The position numbers and the translations under genes are program-made. DNA of 64,000 bases from Simmondsia chinensis (Eukaryota; Streptophyta; Magnoliopsida; Caryophyllales; Simmondsiaceae): NCBI GenBank assembly GCA_018398585.1, contig JAGTTD010000006.1, positions 2,492,501 through 2,556,500 of the forward strand, read 5' to 3'. A model generated the notes under the pieces. That model saw nothing but the letters and a program-made list of their open reading frames with translations. It searched no databases and was not told where the DNA came from. Below are positions 35,101 through 45,615 of the stretch, in pieces. How positions within the stretch are numbered: position 1 is the stretch's first letter; every line of letters starts with the position of its first letter.

Positions 35101-38100
35101 ACCAGAGCGGGAGGAAAAAAAACAATCCGTTAAGAAATTTGATGGAGAATACAATCAGTGGCAAGAAACAACATATATATAGGCACGAGAAGAAACTTTA
35201 CATCTCACTAAATGAGTCTACTAGGTTGAATCAGAAAAGAACGTCCATAGCACCACCAACCTCCATTTCTGAATCAAAACATAAATTTGAGACACAACAC
35301 AATATATAATAATAAAGAGAATCACCACGGAATCAAGAGAGTTAACCCGAAGATTACAGATTAAAACACTGCAAAAGATTGTAAACATGGAACTAGCATC
35401 AATCAATAAGAAATAGCCGTACAACTAAAACTTCAGCTTTCAAGAATGAGATGATTTTCTTAAATTGTTTTACTTCTGATATCTTGTGTTAAAAACCAAC
35501 TATCCCAAGAGTCTAAGATTTATACTCTAGCATTCCCCTACGTGCAAATGCCCATTGGGCTTGAAGCGTGAGTAGGGTACAGGCCCATCTCATACCTTGG
35601 TGCTAAAATTATACTCATGCTGACCATGGAGTTTTGTTAGGATTCGAACTTATGACCTCTCGGTCAACAAGGCTTTCATACCATGTCAATAAGCCAATTG
35701 TCCCAAGAATTTAAGCTGATACGTCAAGGTCTAAGACTAAATTTATACTCCAAAATCAAACAAGACAAAAAGGGATGCTATAGCAAACTCTTACAAAAAT
35801 CAAAAGGTAATGATTTCAAGTGTACCTCATGGAAGAGTTTCCCTACATAGAGAGCAGTCAAGGGTGTTTGCTCTGCAGTCTTCAAGACGACCGTATTGCC
35901 ACACGCAAGCGCGGGCCCGACTTTCCAAGCAAACATATTAAGAGGAAAGTTCCATGGTATAATCTGACCCGCTACCCCGATTGGTTCGTGCAATGTTTGC
36001 ACATGGTATTGGCCATCAGCTGGAACTGTTAGTCCATGGATTTTATCTGCCCAACCTGCATATTATTTGAGGCCAATACATGTAAATGATTCATGAATTG
36101 AATGTCAAAAGACCAACAATTTCAAAAGTTTAAGCTGATGGGTGAACGTTTATTAGTAGTTTTATGCACTCAACCCAGCATTTTTGAGGCCAATACATGT
36201 AAAAGTTCAAAAAGTGAATGTCAAGGAACCAACTATTCTAAAAGCTTAAGCTAATGGATGAAGGTCCATGAATAATTTTATACTCTAGCATTGGCCCCTC
36301 GTGTGAGTTTTCATTGGGCTTGATACATAGATAGTATACATGCCTCACCTCATACCTTGTGATAAAATTATGTTAATATTAAAAGTGGCAGTTGTTGGGA
36401 TTTGAACTTGTAACCTTTGGTCAACAAGGCTCTGAACTAGTGACAAGGAATGGTTTTATACTCCAACGATGAATATGAAAAGTAGGAGATAGGGTGTGTA
36501 TGTTTCAACCAATTAAAACCCGAGTGGTTGGATCATGTGACATGAAATTCAAACCTATCATCTCATAAAGCGTTAGGTTTGCAGCGCTTATTTTAGAATT
36601 AAGCTTAATTCACAGTGTCTTCAAGCGCACTAGGATTTTGTACGGCTATATATACTCTTGCCCGGGATTTACTAGGTGTCGTTTGAGAGAAGAAGAGTTA
36701 TCTTGTACTTTTCCCTAAAGATATTGAAATATCTCTTCAACTCCACGAGTATAGGCATAATTGGCCGCACCTCATAAATCTTATGTCTTGCTTTCTTTTT
36801 CTCATTGAATTTTTCGTTGTTCTTTTGTCTCAATTCTCCACCAAGGCCTAGGGTCTGAATCCCAGTATTAAGTGCAAACGATTCCTCAGAGCCACCCATT
36901 GGATCTATAACCCCAACTTACACTATTTAAAATAAAGAAACTCCCAAATAGACAAAGCATTCATCCCAACAATTAGTCAAAGTGCCCGTAAGTTAGCTCA
37001 AACAACCCAACAACAATAAACCCAGGGTTTGAGGAGGGTGAGATGTACGCATTACCCTACGAGTTGCCACCCTAAAGGGAGGCTATCTCCGAAGAGCTCA
37101 CAACCGTAAAAAAACAAAAACGAAACAATATTTATTTATAAAATCCAAGTCAAATAAAGCAGTACCAGACATGCAAGTAATAGAAAGCAGCAACAATAGC
37201 ATATATGTACACCTAGGGGCGCTATAAACTAGCATTGTTGTGCTCCTCTCCTCGCAGCTATGTAGGCTACACAAATTTTTAACCGTCACTTAGCCATCTA
37301 AGGCCATGTCCTCATTAAGGTTATGTGGGTGTTTAATCGTCTCCATCCAACTTTTCTTTGGAACAACCTAGTTACCCAAAAAAATAAAAAACAAAAATTG
37401 TTTTAGTACCACCAGTAGCAGCAACAACAACAACAACCGCCCCAGTGCCACAAGGGCTCCCGCCGGAGCAGGATCCAGGGGGGTACGCAGCCTTATCCCT
37501 TCAGGGTATTACCCTAAAGAGAGGCTATGTCCGAGTGTCTCCAACTCTTAAAAGCAAGAAGCAAACAGAACAATAAAGCATCAAGCATCAAAGCACAAAG
37601 CAAAGCATAAAGCAGCAAGCAACAGTAGATGTTTTAGTACCAGCATAGTAGTGAAATAAACGGACAACCATGGGTAGCTCAGCTTGGGCAGACTGTACAA
37701 ATGGCTTGCCATTGTCCCATGTCTCCAATGCTGCTAGCTCCTCACTGTGTTGCTCTACCAAATCTGCAAACTTCAACATGATCTTTGCTCTTTCCTACAA
37801 CCATGGTAAGGGTGTACATGAGTCTAGTCGAGCGGATACTGAGCTCATTAGACTTGAGGCTTGGCTCGAGCTCAGCTAGAAGCTCATGCAGCCTGGAGAC
37901 TTTGAGTTCAAGTTCATCCTATCATGAACTCAAGTGCGGCTTGGTATGGTTAAGCATGAACCTAGCTTGGCTAGCTCTGAGCCGCGTTTAAGATTTATTT
38001 GAGCTCGATTTGAGATCGGTTAGGCTCAAGTTTGGATAACTTAGGTTCAAACTTGGCTTAATCGGGGCACATTTAGGTTCATAATTTATATGAAGAATGG

Positions 38101-41100
38101 CTCGTTTAGACTCACGAGCCTTTGAGATCGAACTTCACCAGATTGAGGCTCGAACCAATTAGTTAAAAGAGTTGGCTTTGGCATGACTATGCTCGAACTA
38201 GGCCCATTCAGGCTCAACAACTTGGCTTCATTTGAAACATTTAGGGTCACAATTTATATCGAGAATGGCTCATCCAGGCTTGCCAGCCTTGGAATTCTAC
38301 TTTACAACACAAGGTTTCCGATCATTTAGCTAAACGATTTGGCTTGCAGGCTCGAGCTCGAAACAAGCCAAGCATTTTGAGATTGATAATGAATAAACTA
38401 CAAAGATGAGAAAAGGAAGGAGATGCATACATAAGCTGTCATCTTGGGCCAAGGACCCTCATCGAATGCCTTACGAGCAGATGCAACAGCACGATCGATG
38501 TCTTCTGCATCGCCTTCGGCAACATGAGCAATCACCTCTCCAGTCCGAGGATCATATGTAGGAAATGTTTTTCCTGGGAAAGTTTAAAGATTCCATTCAA
38601 AATAACTCTTACAATTTTAGTACTTTGTTTATACTCATGAAATCGCACAAAACATGCAGTTTCAAGGAAGTTCATTGGATTGGTGATTATTTGTTAAGGA
38701 ATTAACTGTCTCAAAAGCTTAAACTGATAGGTTGCCTTATGAATGGTTTTAAACATGCCCTCTCATGCAAGTGCCTATCGAGTTCGAAGTTTGAATAGAA
38801 CCCAGACTCACCTCATGCCTTTTTGCTGAAATTTTATTAGTATTTGAGAGTGACGGATGTTAACTCGGACACAGCCTCCTTTTAGGGTAGGACCCTAAAG
38901 GGGTAAGACTATGTACATCCTACCCCCCCAGACCCTATATTGGCGGGAGCTCGTGAGGCACTGGATTTCTTGTTGTTGTTATTGCAGTGAGGATGTTAAG
39001 ACTCTAACACTTGACCTCTTACACAGTAAGACTTTGATGCTATATTAAAGAATCAATTATCCCAACAACGTAAAATGAGTCATGAAAGCCAAAGAATAGT
39101 TTTATACTTAGCATGCTCCCTCATACCAATGTCACTGGGCAAGACGTATGGATAGCGCATAAACTCACCTCATACCTTGTATTGGAATTATATTAAAATT
39201 GAAAATGAAGATTGTTAGTATTTGAACTTGCAATCTCTTAGTCAAAAAAATTATGATACATTGTCAAGAAAGCAACTATCCTCAAAAGTTTAAACTGATA
39301 GATGAACGCCCAAGAAGAGTTCTATACTCTAACATGTTCCCTCATGCAAATGTTTATTTTGCTCAAAACATAGATAGCGCATAGGCCACGTATTAATTTG
39401 TGTTAAAATTATGTTAATATCGAAAGTAAGGTGTTGAGATTAGAACTTACAAACTCCTAGTACAAAAAGCTCTAATATCATGTCAAGAAAAAAACTATCC
39501 TAAAAGTTTAAGCTAATAGATGAAGGTGCAGGATTGATACTGTACTCTACCAGTTGATCATTACGACAATAGAAACTGAATTTCAACTTGTCATGATCCA
39601 GTCAACATCCGATCAATCGAATATATGTATACAATCTGACCGATTGAATATTGGCAAGACCATGAAACAATTCCATCAAAAAAGAGATTACCGGATGCTG
39701 CATCGACGAATTGGCCATTGATGAGGTGCTTGGTGTACTTCACTTGAATAGGAGGAATGATAGGCTCTTCAACTGCGCTTGCGGTGCTAAACCTGCTAGC
39801 AATTCCACCCCAGCAAGAGTTTTTGCCTGAAAGATACGAGCGTATCTGTTAGGCAAAATACTCAAGAACTGAGTTTCATTTCGGTGTAAAAGAACACATC
39901 TGAAAGAAATTAAGAAGAGCAAAGAAAAAGAGAACAGTAACACGCAAATTTACGCCAAAAATCCTCAAATTAAGGGGAAACCACGAATGCGCAACCACAA
40001 ACACAAATCATGAATAGAAATAGCAATCACAAATAAAATTTAGAACACGAAATTTATACGGTTTGGCTGGAGCCTACATCCACGGAGAGGAAGCAAAATA
40101 ATTTTACTGTTTTTGAGAATAATACATGAAGCAATTTTGTGGTACACAACTCTCACAATCCTGATAAGTATATATAGAGGCACACGTACTAAATCCTAGT
40201 ATGTTACGTGCCCATTAAACCAAGCGCAACACCTAAGCCGAACAAAATGGAGTCTATTGGCATTTGAAAGTAAGACCTCTTGAAAGAAGCTACGATGTCA
40301 TGTAAAGAGACCAGAACTATTGGGATTTAAACGCAAAGCCTCTGAAAACAAGCTATGATTCAAATTATTAAATAATTTAATTTTCAAGCAATAATCTCAA
40401 CAATGAAAACCCAGAAACCAAAAAGAAATCTAAAGAAGAGAATAACTTTTACTTGTTTAACAACAACAACAACAAGTGTCTCGTAGAGGCTCCCGCCACA
40501 TATAAAAGGTTCACATGTATAAAATCAATCATGTAAGGTTGCTGTTGTTAAACAAGTAACACTTATTCTCTCCTCTTTAGACCTTAAGGCTCCGTTTGTT
40601 TTGACAGAAAAGTAGAATCTAGGAATTAATTTTTCTTCGGAAAAGGTTTTCCAAGGAAATATAAATTCCGAGTGGGATTTTGCGTTGTTTGTTTCAAAGG
40701 AAAACTTAATTCCTCACTATGATGTCTTCGCGTATGTTTTAAAAAAAATATTTTTCACCAATCATTTTATATCTTTTTATAGGACAATATAAGTAATAAT
40801 ACAATATATATGAAGTAACAAATTAAAAAGTTAACTATCAAAGCTGTATAAATTAGAAAAATTATTTCTTGGGTATTCTAAAATTTGAGCATTTATCATC
40901 TAAATACTATGTCATTTTATTGCATACAATAAGGTGTTAAGAGATAAGAAATTTTATCACTTGTGTATATACATTGTGCCACATTTTAACAAAAATTACT
41001 TATATATTATCAAAAATATGTCATGAGAAAATTTTTAATCTTCAGGGTACGTTATTATATATTACTAAAATATCACAATATCTATGTAATAAATGCTAAA

Positions 41101-42005
41101 ATATTACCTAAATAATTTTCTTTTATAATATTATATAACAATTCAACTTGATTAAAGTTATTCTATCGCAATAATAATAAAGTAATATTCAAGCTGCTTT
41201 TAATTATTCAACCAAATTCTTGTCCGATGATGACGTAAATGTCTACAGCACAGTCTGATTTATTTTGATTCGATCTCGATTTGCATGATGATAACCACAA
41301 AGGTTTTTGAGCCACTTAGAATCACGATTTCCCCCATTTTAAAAGGGAAGTCATTTTCCTTCATTTGGGGGAAAAGGTTTTTTGAGCTAATGGCGCGCCA
41401 AATAAAAGAAAAGGGGAAAACCACAATGGTTTTCCTCCGAAACAAACGGAGCCTAAATTTCACATACTCCAACATGTCAAGAAACTAAGTATATCAAAAG
41501 TTTAAGCTCGTGAATAAGACTTATGATTAGTTTTATACTCTACCACAGCTTATACGTTAAAAGTATATCCCATCTAGCAACTCAATCTTCTAAAGATTTA
41601 GCTCTAGCATCTCTGATAATATTGTCAAGGAACCATCTGTCCCAAAAGCTTAAGCCAATAAATGAAGGTATAAAAATAATTTTATACTCTAATATGCTCC
41701 TCCACATAAATATCCATTAAGCTTGAAGCGTAAATAATGCACAGACTCACCCCATACCATGTGCTTATATTATGTAAATATTAAAAGTGGGAGCTATTGG
41801 GATTCGAACTCGTAACCTCTTAGTCAACAAAGCTTAGTTGATAGGTGAAAGGTCCAAGAATAATTTTATACGCCAACAACTATAAAATTGAGAAAAAGGA
41901 GGGAAAAAAAGGAAGAGACATACGAGGAGAGAGAAAGAGACGAGAAGTATGAGAAGAAGAAGAGAGAGAACGAGACAGCAAAGAGGAGAGCCTGCGAGCC
42001 GCCAT
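32146..42005 (-). CDS. ALDH2B: Mitochondrial aldehyde dehydrogenase, class 2 (11 exons, 539 aa)
   Basis: Coding exons from the 5' end: 41924-42005, 39692-39826, 38431-38573, 37641-37794, 35826-36055, 34818-34907, 34394-34567, 33874-34011, 32899-33036, 32742-32803, 32146-32419. They add to 1620 nt, every intron is GT-AG and phases agree. The enzyme oxidises aldehydes such as acetaldehyde to acids with NAD+ in mitochondria, as a tetramer. The N terminus [20 protein letters not shown] is a Ser/Arg-rich transit peptide. Visible marks are [20 protein letters not shown] (cofactor pocket), FTGSTETG, the catalytic Glu in LELGGKSP, the nucleophile Cys in [18 protein letters not shown], and the terminal [20 protein letters not shown]. 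Closest in my memory to ALDH2B4/B7 (maize rf2). Nothing is broken. Introns hold TRIMs, SINEs and a MITE; another MITE lies about 90 bp upstream of the ATG. Confidence 0.95.
33440..33800. repeat. GAGTTCG/AGCTCG-rich degenerate MITE in ALDH2B intron 8
   Basis: Contains GGCGAGTTCGGGTAAGCTTG, AACAAGCTGAGTTC and ATCAAGCTCGAGTTCG. The left half is related to sequence at 31000 (AAATATTTGATGAACTA). Ends not clear. Confidence 0.4.
34130..34390. repeat. Dispersed intron repeat (also 35025-35420 and about 39890-39990)
   Basis: Three ALDH2B introns share AGAAAGAGAACA(G/A)TAACAC, then CA(G/A)ATTTA and TCTCAA; the first two also share CTTTACATCTCACTAAATG-like and GGTTGAATCA sequence. Probably fragments of one LTR-type repeat. 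Confidence 0.5.
35485..35755 (-). mobile_element. TRIM family 1, copy T3, in ALDH2B intron 5
   Basis: On the + strand the LTRs appear reversed (AACTATCCCAAGAGTCTAAG and AATTGTCCCAAGAATTTAAG) around GGATTCGAACTTATGACCTC and the reversed primer-binding site GGCTTTCATACCATG. Confidence 0.75.
36062..36466 (-). mobile_element. TRIM family 1, copy T4, with a duplicated flank plus LTR
   Basis: A full reversed element (about 36217-36466) is preceded by an extra LTR-like unit at 36106-36175. Intron DNA GAGGCCAATACATGTAAA and GAATGTCAA occurs before each of the two LTRs (about 36067 and 36182), so flank and LTR were duplicated together. In ALDH2B intron 4. Confidence 0.7.
37005..37110 (-). repeat. Au-like SINE fragment, copy H (ALDH2B intron 4)
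   Basis: Reversed tail CAACAACAATAAACCCAG and body words GATGTACGCATTACC and CCACCCTAAAGGGAGGCT; part of the 3' body is deleted. Confidence 0.65.
37417..37555 (-). mobile_element. Au-like SINE, head-less copy I (ALDH2B intron 4)
   Basis: Minus strand: AGAGTTGGAGACACTCGG, CATAGCCTCTCTTTAGGG, AAGGCTGCGTACC, GCGGGAGCCCTTGTGGCACT, then (TTG)n. The element orientation matches the gene's direction. Confidence 0.82.
37806..38385. repeat. GAGCTCG/GGCTCG-rich MITE in ALDH2B intron 3
   Basis: Begins GTAAGGGTGTACATGAG and holds many GCTTGGC, GAGCTCG and TTTAGGCTC words. Two internal segments (around 38080 and 38255: TTTATATGAAGAATGGCTCG and TTTATATCGAGAATGGCTCA) are direct repeats. Confidence 0.5.
38690..39560 (-). 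mobile_element. Tandem array of TRIM family 1 elements (T5-T7)
   Basis: Reversed LTRs recur near 38695, 39050, 39270 and 39485 (CTCAAAAGTTTAAACTGATAG types), separated by three internal regions with a reversed primer-binding site, so neighbours share LTRs. This is the LTR-int-LTR-int pattern left by recombination between LTRs. A SINE (38864-38986) sits in the first internal region. ALDH2B intron 2. Confidence 0.72.
38864..38986 (+). mobile_element. Au-like SINE, head-less copy J, inserted in a TRIM
   Basis: ACAGCCTCCTTTTAGGG, GGGTAAGACTATGTACATCC, GGCGGGAGCTCGTGAGGCAC, then TTGTTGTTGTTATTG. Flanked by GTGACGGATGTTAA (38850-38863) and GTGAGGATGTTAA (38987-38999), a target duplication with one base lost. 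Confidence 0.85.
40458..40512 (-). repeat. Au-like SINE 3' fragment, copy N (ALDH2B intron 1)
   Basis: AACAACAACAACAAGTGTCTC then GAGGCTCCCGCC: reversed tail and 3' end only. Confidence 0.6.
40588..41453. mobile_element. PIF/Harbinger-type MITE, 866 bp, in ALDH2B intron 1
   Basis: Inverted ends GGCTCCGTTTGTTTTGACAG and AAACAAACGGAGCC are flanked by TAA on both sides (40585-40587, 41454-41456). AT-rich interior, no transposase. Confidence 0.75.
41470..41880 (-). mobile_element. TRIM family 1, copy T8, with an extra LTR
   Basis: A reversed LTR at about 41474-41550 is followed by a full reversed element (about 41630-41880) with GGATTCGAACTCGTAACCTC and LTRs beginning TGTCAAGGAACC. It ends about 45 bp before ALDH2B exon 1, just inside intron 1. 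Confidence 0.65.
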
Positions 42006-42092
42006 GGAAGCTCTCTTGAGACCTTCACAATAGTACTGATAATTGAACAAGTTGGAAGAGAGAGTGAAGAAGCAGTGTTTGTTTATAAGAAA

Positions 42093-42397
42093 TTAGGCCC
42101 GGTTTGATTGTCACGGAAATTGAATTCATATCAAAAGTTATATTTTTATGAATTTAACTCTTATATTAATTTTTTAAAAATTAAGTAAAAAGTATTTAGT
42201 TATTAGATAAATTATAAAACTTTCTTAAAAAAATTAATTAAAAACGTATGAATTAGAATTTATTTAGAGAAGTTAGATAGATTACTTCCTATATTTTAAA
42301 AAAATTAAAAATTACTAAACAAACAAAAGCTCGAATTTGCACTTCTCCTAAATTTTATACTTCCTACTTTTATTTTTTACATACCAAACAAGACTAA
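42093..42397. mobile_element. MITE (GTTTGATTGTCACGGAA family), copy 3, in the ALDH2B promoter
   Basis: TTAGGCCCGGTTTGATTGTC at the left and TACCAAACAAGACTAAGG at the right; the interior matches 31013-31328. Its near edge lies about 90 bp above the ALDH2B start codon, in the leader or core promoter. Confidence 0.65.
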
Positions 42398-42464
42398 GGT
42401 TTAACAATTTTATACTCTCATTATTTATAAATTATATTATTACTTTAATTTATAAATAATTATT

Positions 42465-42592
42465 AACGAGGGTTCTCGGAAGTAACCTCTCTTCTACCTG
42501 GAAACGAAAAGGTTATGTACATCCATCCCCTAGACCCTGCTTCATGCGGGAGTCCCTGTGGTACTGAAACTATTGTTGTTATTGTTGTTTAA
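42465..42592 (+). mobile_element. Au-like SINE, head-less copy K
   Basis: GAGGGTTCTCGGAAGTAACC, AAGGTTATGTACATCC, CATGCGGGAGTCCCTGTGG, then TTGTTGTTATTGTTGTT. Confidence 0.78.
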
Positions 42593-42897
42593 TAATAATT
42601 TTTATACTGATAATAATACATGTAATATTTTATTAAATATATGAAATTATTACATAATATGAGAATATTATACAAGTGACGGTGAGGAGAAGAAGACAGA
42701 GAACTGAGTGTTGCAGAGTGACTGTGGGTGTGTCTTGACTTGACCCGTGGGCGATTGGCGGTCACTTCCAAAACGTGTCTAATTTTTTTGGGTACACATA
42801 AAAAATTATTACGAGAAATTTAACTTAATTTTATAAATATTAATTTTATTTTTTACATTTTACTTTTTTGTGATAAATATTTTTGGAAACAATCTTT

Positions 42898-43012
42898 CTT
42901 TAAGAGAACATCTTGTAAGAACATTGTTCCGTATATTTGATCCCATAAACTCCACTTTGGTATGAGCCTTTTAGGCATTGAGTTCGTTGTTGTTGTTGTT
43001 GCTGCACCTAGG
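42898..43012 (+). repeat. Degenerate Au-like SINE, copy L
   Basis: Only TTTGGTATGAGCC, TTTTAGGCATTGAG and a TTGTTGTTGTTGTTG tail remain recognisable. Confidence 0.45.
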
Positions 43013-43095
43013 TAAAGAAAAAAAATATTTTAGGGTTAATTTATAGTATTATAACTGTACTTATTATCTTAATGTAATATTTATTATTTTAGTTA

Positions 43096-43348
43096 TCTAA
43101 GAGGGTACCAATACGCAAGCATCGGATTCTTTTAGAACTCCGAAATTAAGCGTGCTTGGGCAAGAATAGTACCAAGATAGCTCACCTCCTGGAAAGTCCT
43201 CATGTTGCACCTATCAGGTTGGGGGTTCTCGAAAACAGTCTCATTTTAGAGTAGCATCATGAAGAAGGAAGGCTGCGTACATCTATCTCCCAGACCTGCT
43301 TAGACGGGAGCCTTTGGGACGCTGAAAATATTGCTTTTTTATTTGTAC
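43096..43348 (+). mobile_element. 5S-headed Au-like SINE, copy C (full length, with TSD)
   Basis: Starts with the same AGAGGGTACCAA as copy A, then 5S-like TTTTAGAACTCCGAAATTAA, GCGTGCTTGGGCAAGA and CTCACCTCCTGGAAAGTCC. The body is GGTTGGGGGTTCTCGAAAAC...AAGGCTGCGTACATC...GGGAGCCTTTGGGACGCTG. The 9-bp sequence TTTTAGTTA flanks it (43087-43095, 43349-43357). Confidence 0.85.
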
Positions 43349-43399
43349 TTTTAGTTACGTCAATCCAATTTTTATATAATTAAAAAAGTTTTAGTCAAA

Positions 43400-43970
43400 T
43401 TCAATATCAATACTAAGGTTAATTTGTATGTAATATTGTAATATTAATTACCACTTATAACTGCTTTTGCACATTAAAAATGTATGTAAAGGGTTTAACT
43501 TTTACATATCATTAATGTGTTTTTAATTTTATTCAAAACCTTAACATTATTTTTAATATTGGACTTCATTGAAATAAATATAATTATATATCGATTAAAT
43601 TGATATAACTAAAAGTAAAATAATTAAATGACATAATAAGCAAATATATATCTAATAATATAAGTAACCTAATATACATAAAAGTAAAAAAAAAAATTAT
43701 TTATTAATAAAGAATAATTAATTTATATCACTTAATAATTTTTTTATTTTATTATTTAGTATGTAAATATGATTAATAAATATATTTAAATTTTTGTATT
43801 TTAAAATATAAATAAAAAGGTGAGGATGGATGAGAGCAGAGATTTGCTTCTTATCTTGAGTGTTCACCCTAGACCTCGAGCCCAAAAAGAAAAAAAAATA
43901 TATATATTTTTGTATTTTCGAAAATAATTTAAAAAGACTACAAATTTTAAAGTGTGTATATATATATATA
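43400..43970. other. AT-rich intergenic DNA
   Basis: No gene; a (TA)n run lies at about 43957-43973 beside the TRIM. Confidence 0.4.
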
Positions 43971-43973
43971 TAT

Positions 43974-44262
43974 TGTTAGAGTATAAAATTAATCATGGAC
44001 CTTTACCCATCAGCTTAAGCTTTTGCGATAGATGGTTTCTTGACATGGTATCAGAGCCTTGATGACTAAGAGGTCAGGAGTTCGAATCTCAACAGCCCCC
44101 ACTTTCAATATTAAAACAATTAAGCACAGGGTATGAGGTGTGCCTGTGCATTGTCCACGCTTCAAGCCCAAACGGGCATTTGCGTGAGGGGGCATGTTAG
44201 AGTATAAAACCATGGACCTTTACTCATCAATTTAAGCTTTTGGGAAAGATAATTCCTTGACA
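43974..44262 (+). mobile_element. Complete TRIM family 1 element, copy T9 (289 bp)
   Basis: 5' LTR 43974-44045 and 3' LTR 44195-44262 both start TGTTAGAGTATAAAA and end TTGACA. The primer-binding site TGGTATCAGAGCC is at 44046-44058 and a purine tract GTGAGGGGGCA ends at 44194. TATAT flanks both sides (43969-43973, 44263-44267). No coding sequence; movement would need enzymes from another LTR element. Size and layout resemble the very small SMART/TRIM elements known from plants. Confidence 0.88.
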
Positions 44263-44284
44263 TATATAACATTATGAAAAAAAT

Positions 44285-44830
44285 TTGAACCCAAAAAGAT
44301 ACAACTCAACCTTAAGTTCATTAGAAAATCCAAAATTTGAGATGTTAGATCTAGCTCACACTTGATCATATTTATTAAAACCCGAAATGAACCAACCTAA
44401 TTCACCCAAAGTTTATAATAATTTGAATCTAAAACGGCCTTGCCTAACTAGAAACCTACTTGAATTCATCTAAGTTGAGTCGACCTCAAACCAAAAAGGA
44501 CTAACTTAATTCGTCCCAAACTCGAGAGCTCAAACCTAGGATCACTTGAATTTGACTCAACCTAAGATGACTAGAGACCTCAAATGAGCCGACCCGAATG
44601 ACCAAAAGTCCAAGATTGCCCACCTGAAGTGACCTGGGCTCAATTGACCCGACTAGAAAATTGAAAATGGCCAATCGGCTTGACCCAAATTGTAAGATGA
44701 CTTGAACCCCAAATAAGCAAACCCCAAATTGGATCCAATCTAAGATTCAAAATAATCAAACTCGATTAACCTGCACACCTAACTCAAAGTTCTTATTGGA
44801 AACCTCTTTTGTATTATGTTGACGGCTGAA
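44285..44830. repeat. GACC(C/T)GAA/CTCAA-rich degenerate repeat
   Basis: Words such as GACCCGAATGACC, CAACCTAA and CTTGAACCC recur; the reverse complement resembles the GGGTTGGGTCA filling of the hAT MITE at 59918-60504. No ends found. Confidence 0.4.
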
Positions 44831-44873
44831 ATCTTAATTAAGGTTGGCAATTAGGTCAACTAGGTTAGATTTA

Positions 44874-45391
44874 GGCAGGTCCAACGAAGCTTCAAAGCAA
44901 TCTAAACAATTATTTAGAGCCCCCAAATTCCAGGGGCTTGTAAACTATAGGATCCTCTATTTGCTAGAAATCTTGTTAGAGTATAAAACTAATCATAGAC
45001 ATTTACCCATCAGCGTAAGCTTTTGAGAAAGATAGTTCTTTGGCATTGTATCATAGCCTTGTTGACCAAAAGGTCACATGTTCGAATCTCAACAGCCCCA
45101 ACTTGCAATATTAAAAACAATTTAAGTACAAGGTATAAGGTGGGTCTATGTGCACTATCCACGTTTTAAGATAGTAGGTATTTGCGTGAGGAAGCATTTT
45201 AGAGTATAAAACTGTTCCTGAACCTTTACCCATCAATTTAAGGTTTTGGGAATGACAATTCCTTGACATAATTAAAATGTTATTTTATAATTTGTTTAAT
45301 TCATACTCATTTTCCTAAAGAAAATATTAATATATATGAAGGACCCTTCAAAATATCTCTTTGAGGCTTAAAACTCTTGAACCGACCCTGT
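44874..45391. mobile_element. CAGGGCCGG-type hAT MITE split by a TRIM
   Basis: The left remnant GGCAGGTCCAACGAAGC...GAGCCCCCAAATTCC and right remnant CTTGAACCGACCCTGTG match the family at 19624-19807. The TRIM 44974-45268 separates them. Confidence 0.6.
44974..45268 (+). mobile_element. TRIM family 1, copy T10 (295 bp), inside a MITE
   Basis: LTRs 44974-45045 and 45197-45268; degraded primer-binding site TTGTATCATAGCC at 45046-45058; middle GTTCGAATCTCAACAGCCCC. The flanking 5-mers (AATCT, TAATT) do not match, so the duplication has decayed or the copy is recombinant. Confidence 0.82.
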
Positions 45392-45423
45392 GTTTTAGTG
45401 CACCCTATTGTGATAAATTTAAT

Positions 45424-45615
45424 GTAACCCATCAGAGTCTTGCCTCAGTGATTGAAGGCAAGCAATGAGATAGAGTATCACTTCAAGTCAAAAGGTTTGG
45501 AGTTCGATTCTCCACTTGAACCTCCCCCTAGAAAATCTTTGACTTAATTGGCTCACGTGCTTTGTAGTTCGCCGCATAGGTCGAGGTTTACAGGGTAACC
45601 AGGTTCCCCGTTATC
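45424..45615 (+). mobile_element. tRNA-derived SINE, 192 bp
   Basis: TTGCCTCAGTGATTGAAGG (A-box-like) and GGAGTTCGATTCTCC (B box) lie at tRNA spacing in the first 100 nt; the body ends GTAACCAGGTTCCCCGTTATC. The 9-mer AAATTTAAT flanks it (45415-45423, 45616-45624). Family unknown. Confidence 0.68.

Noticed and set aside
44046..44110. TGGTATCAGAGCC...GTTCGAATCTC as a tRNA gene or tRNA-derived SINE
   Set aside because: TGGTATCAGAGCC is the complement of the initiator Met tRNA 3' end, placed directly after an LTR. No cloverleaf forms, and matching LTRs flank it.
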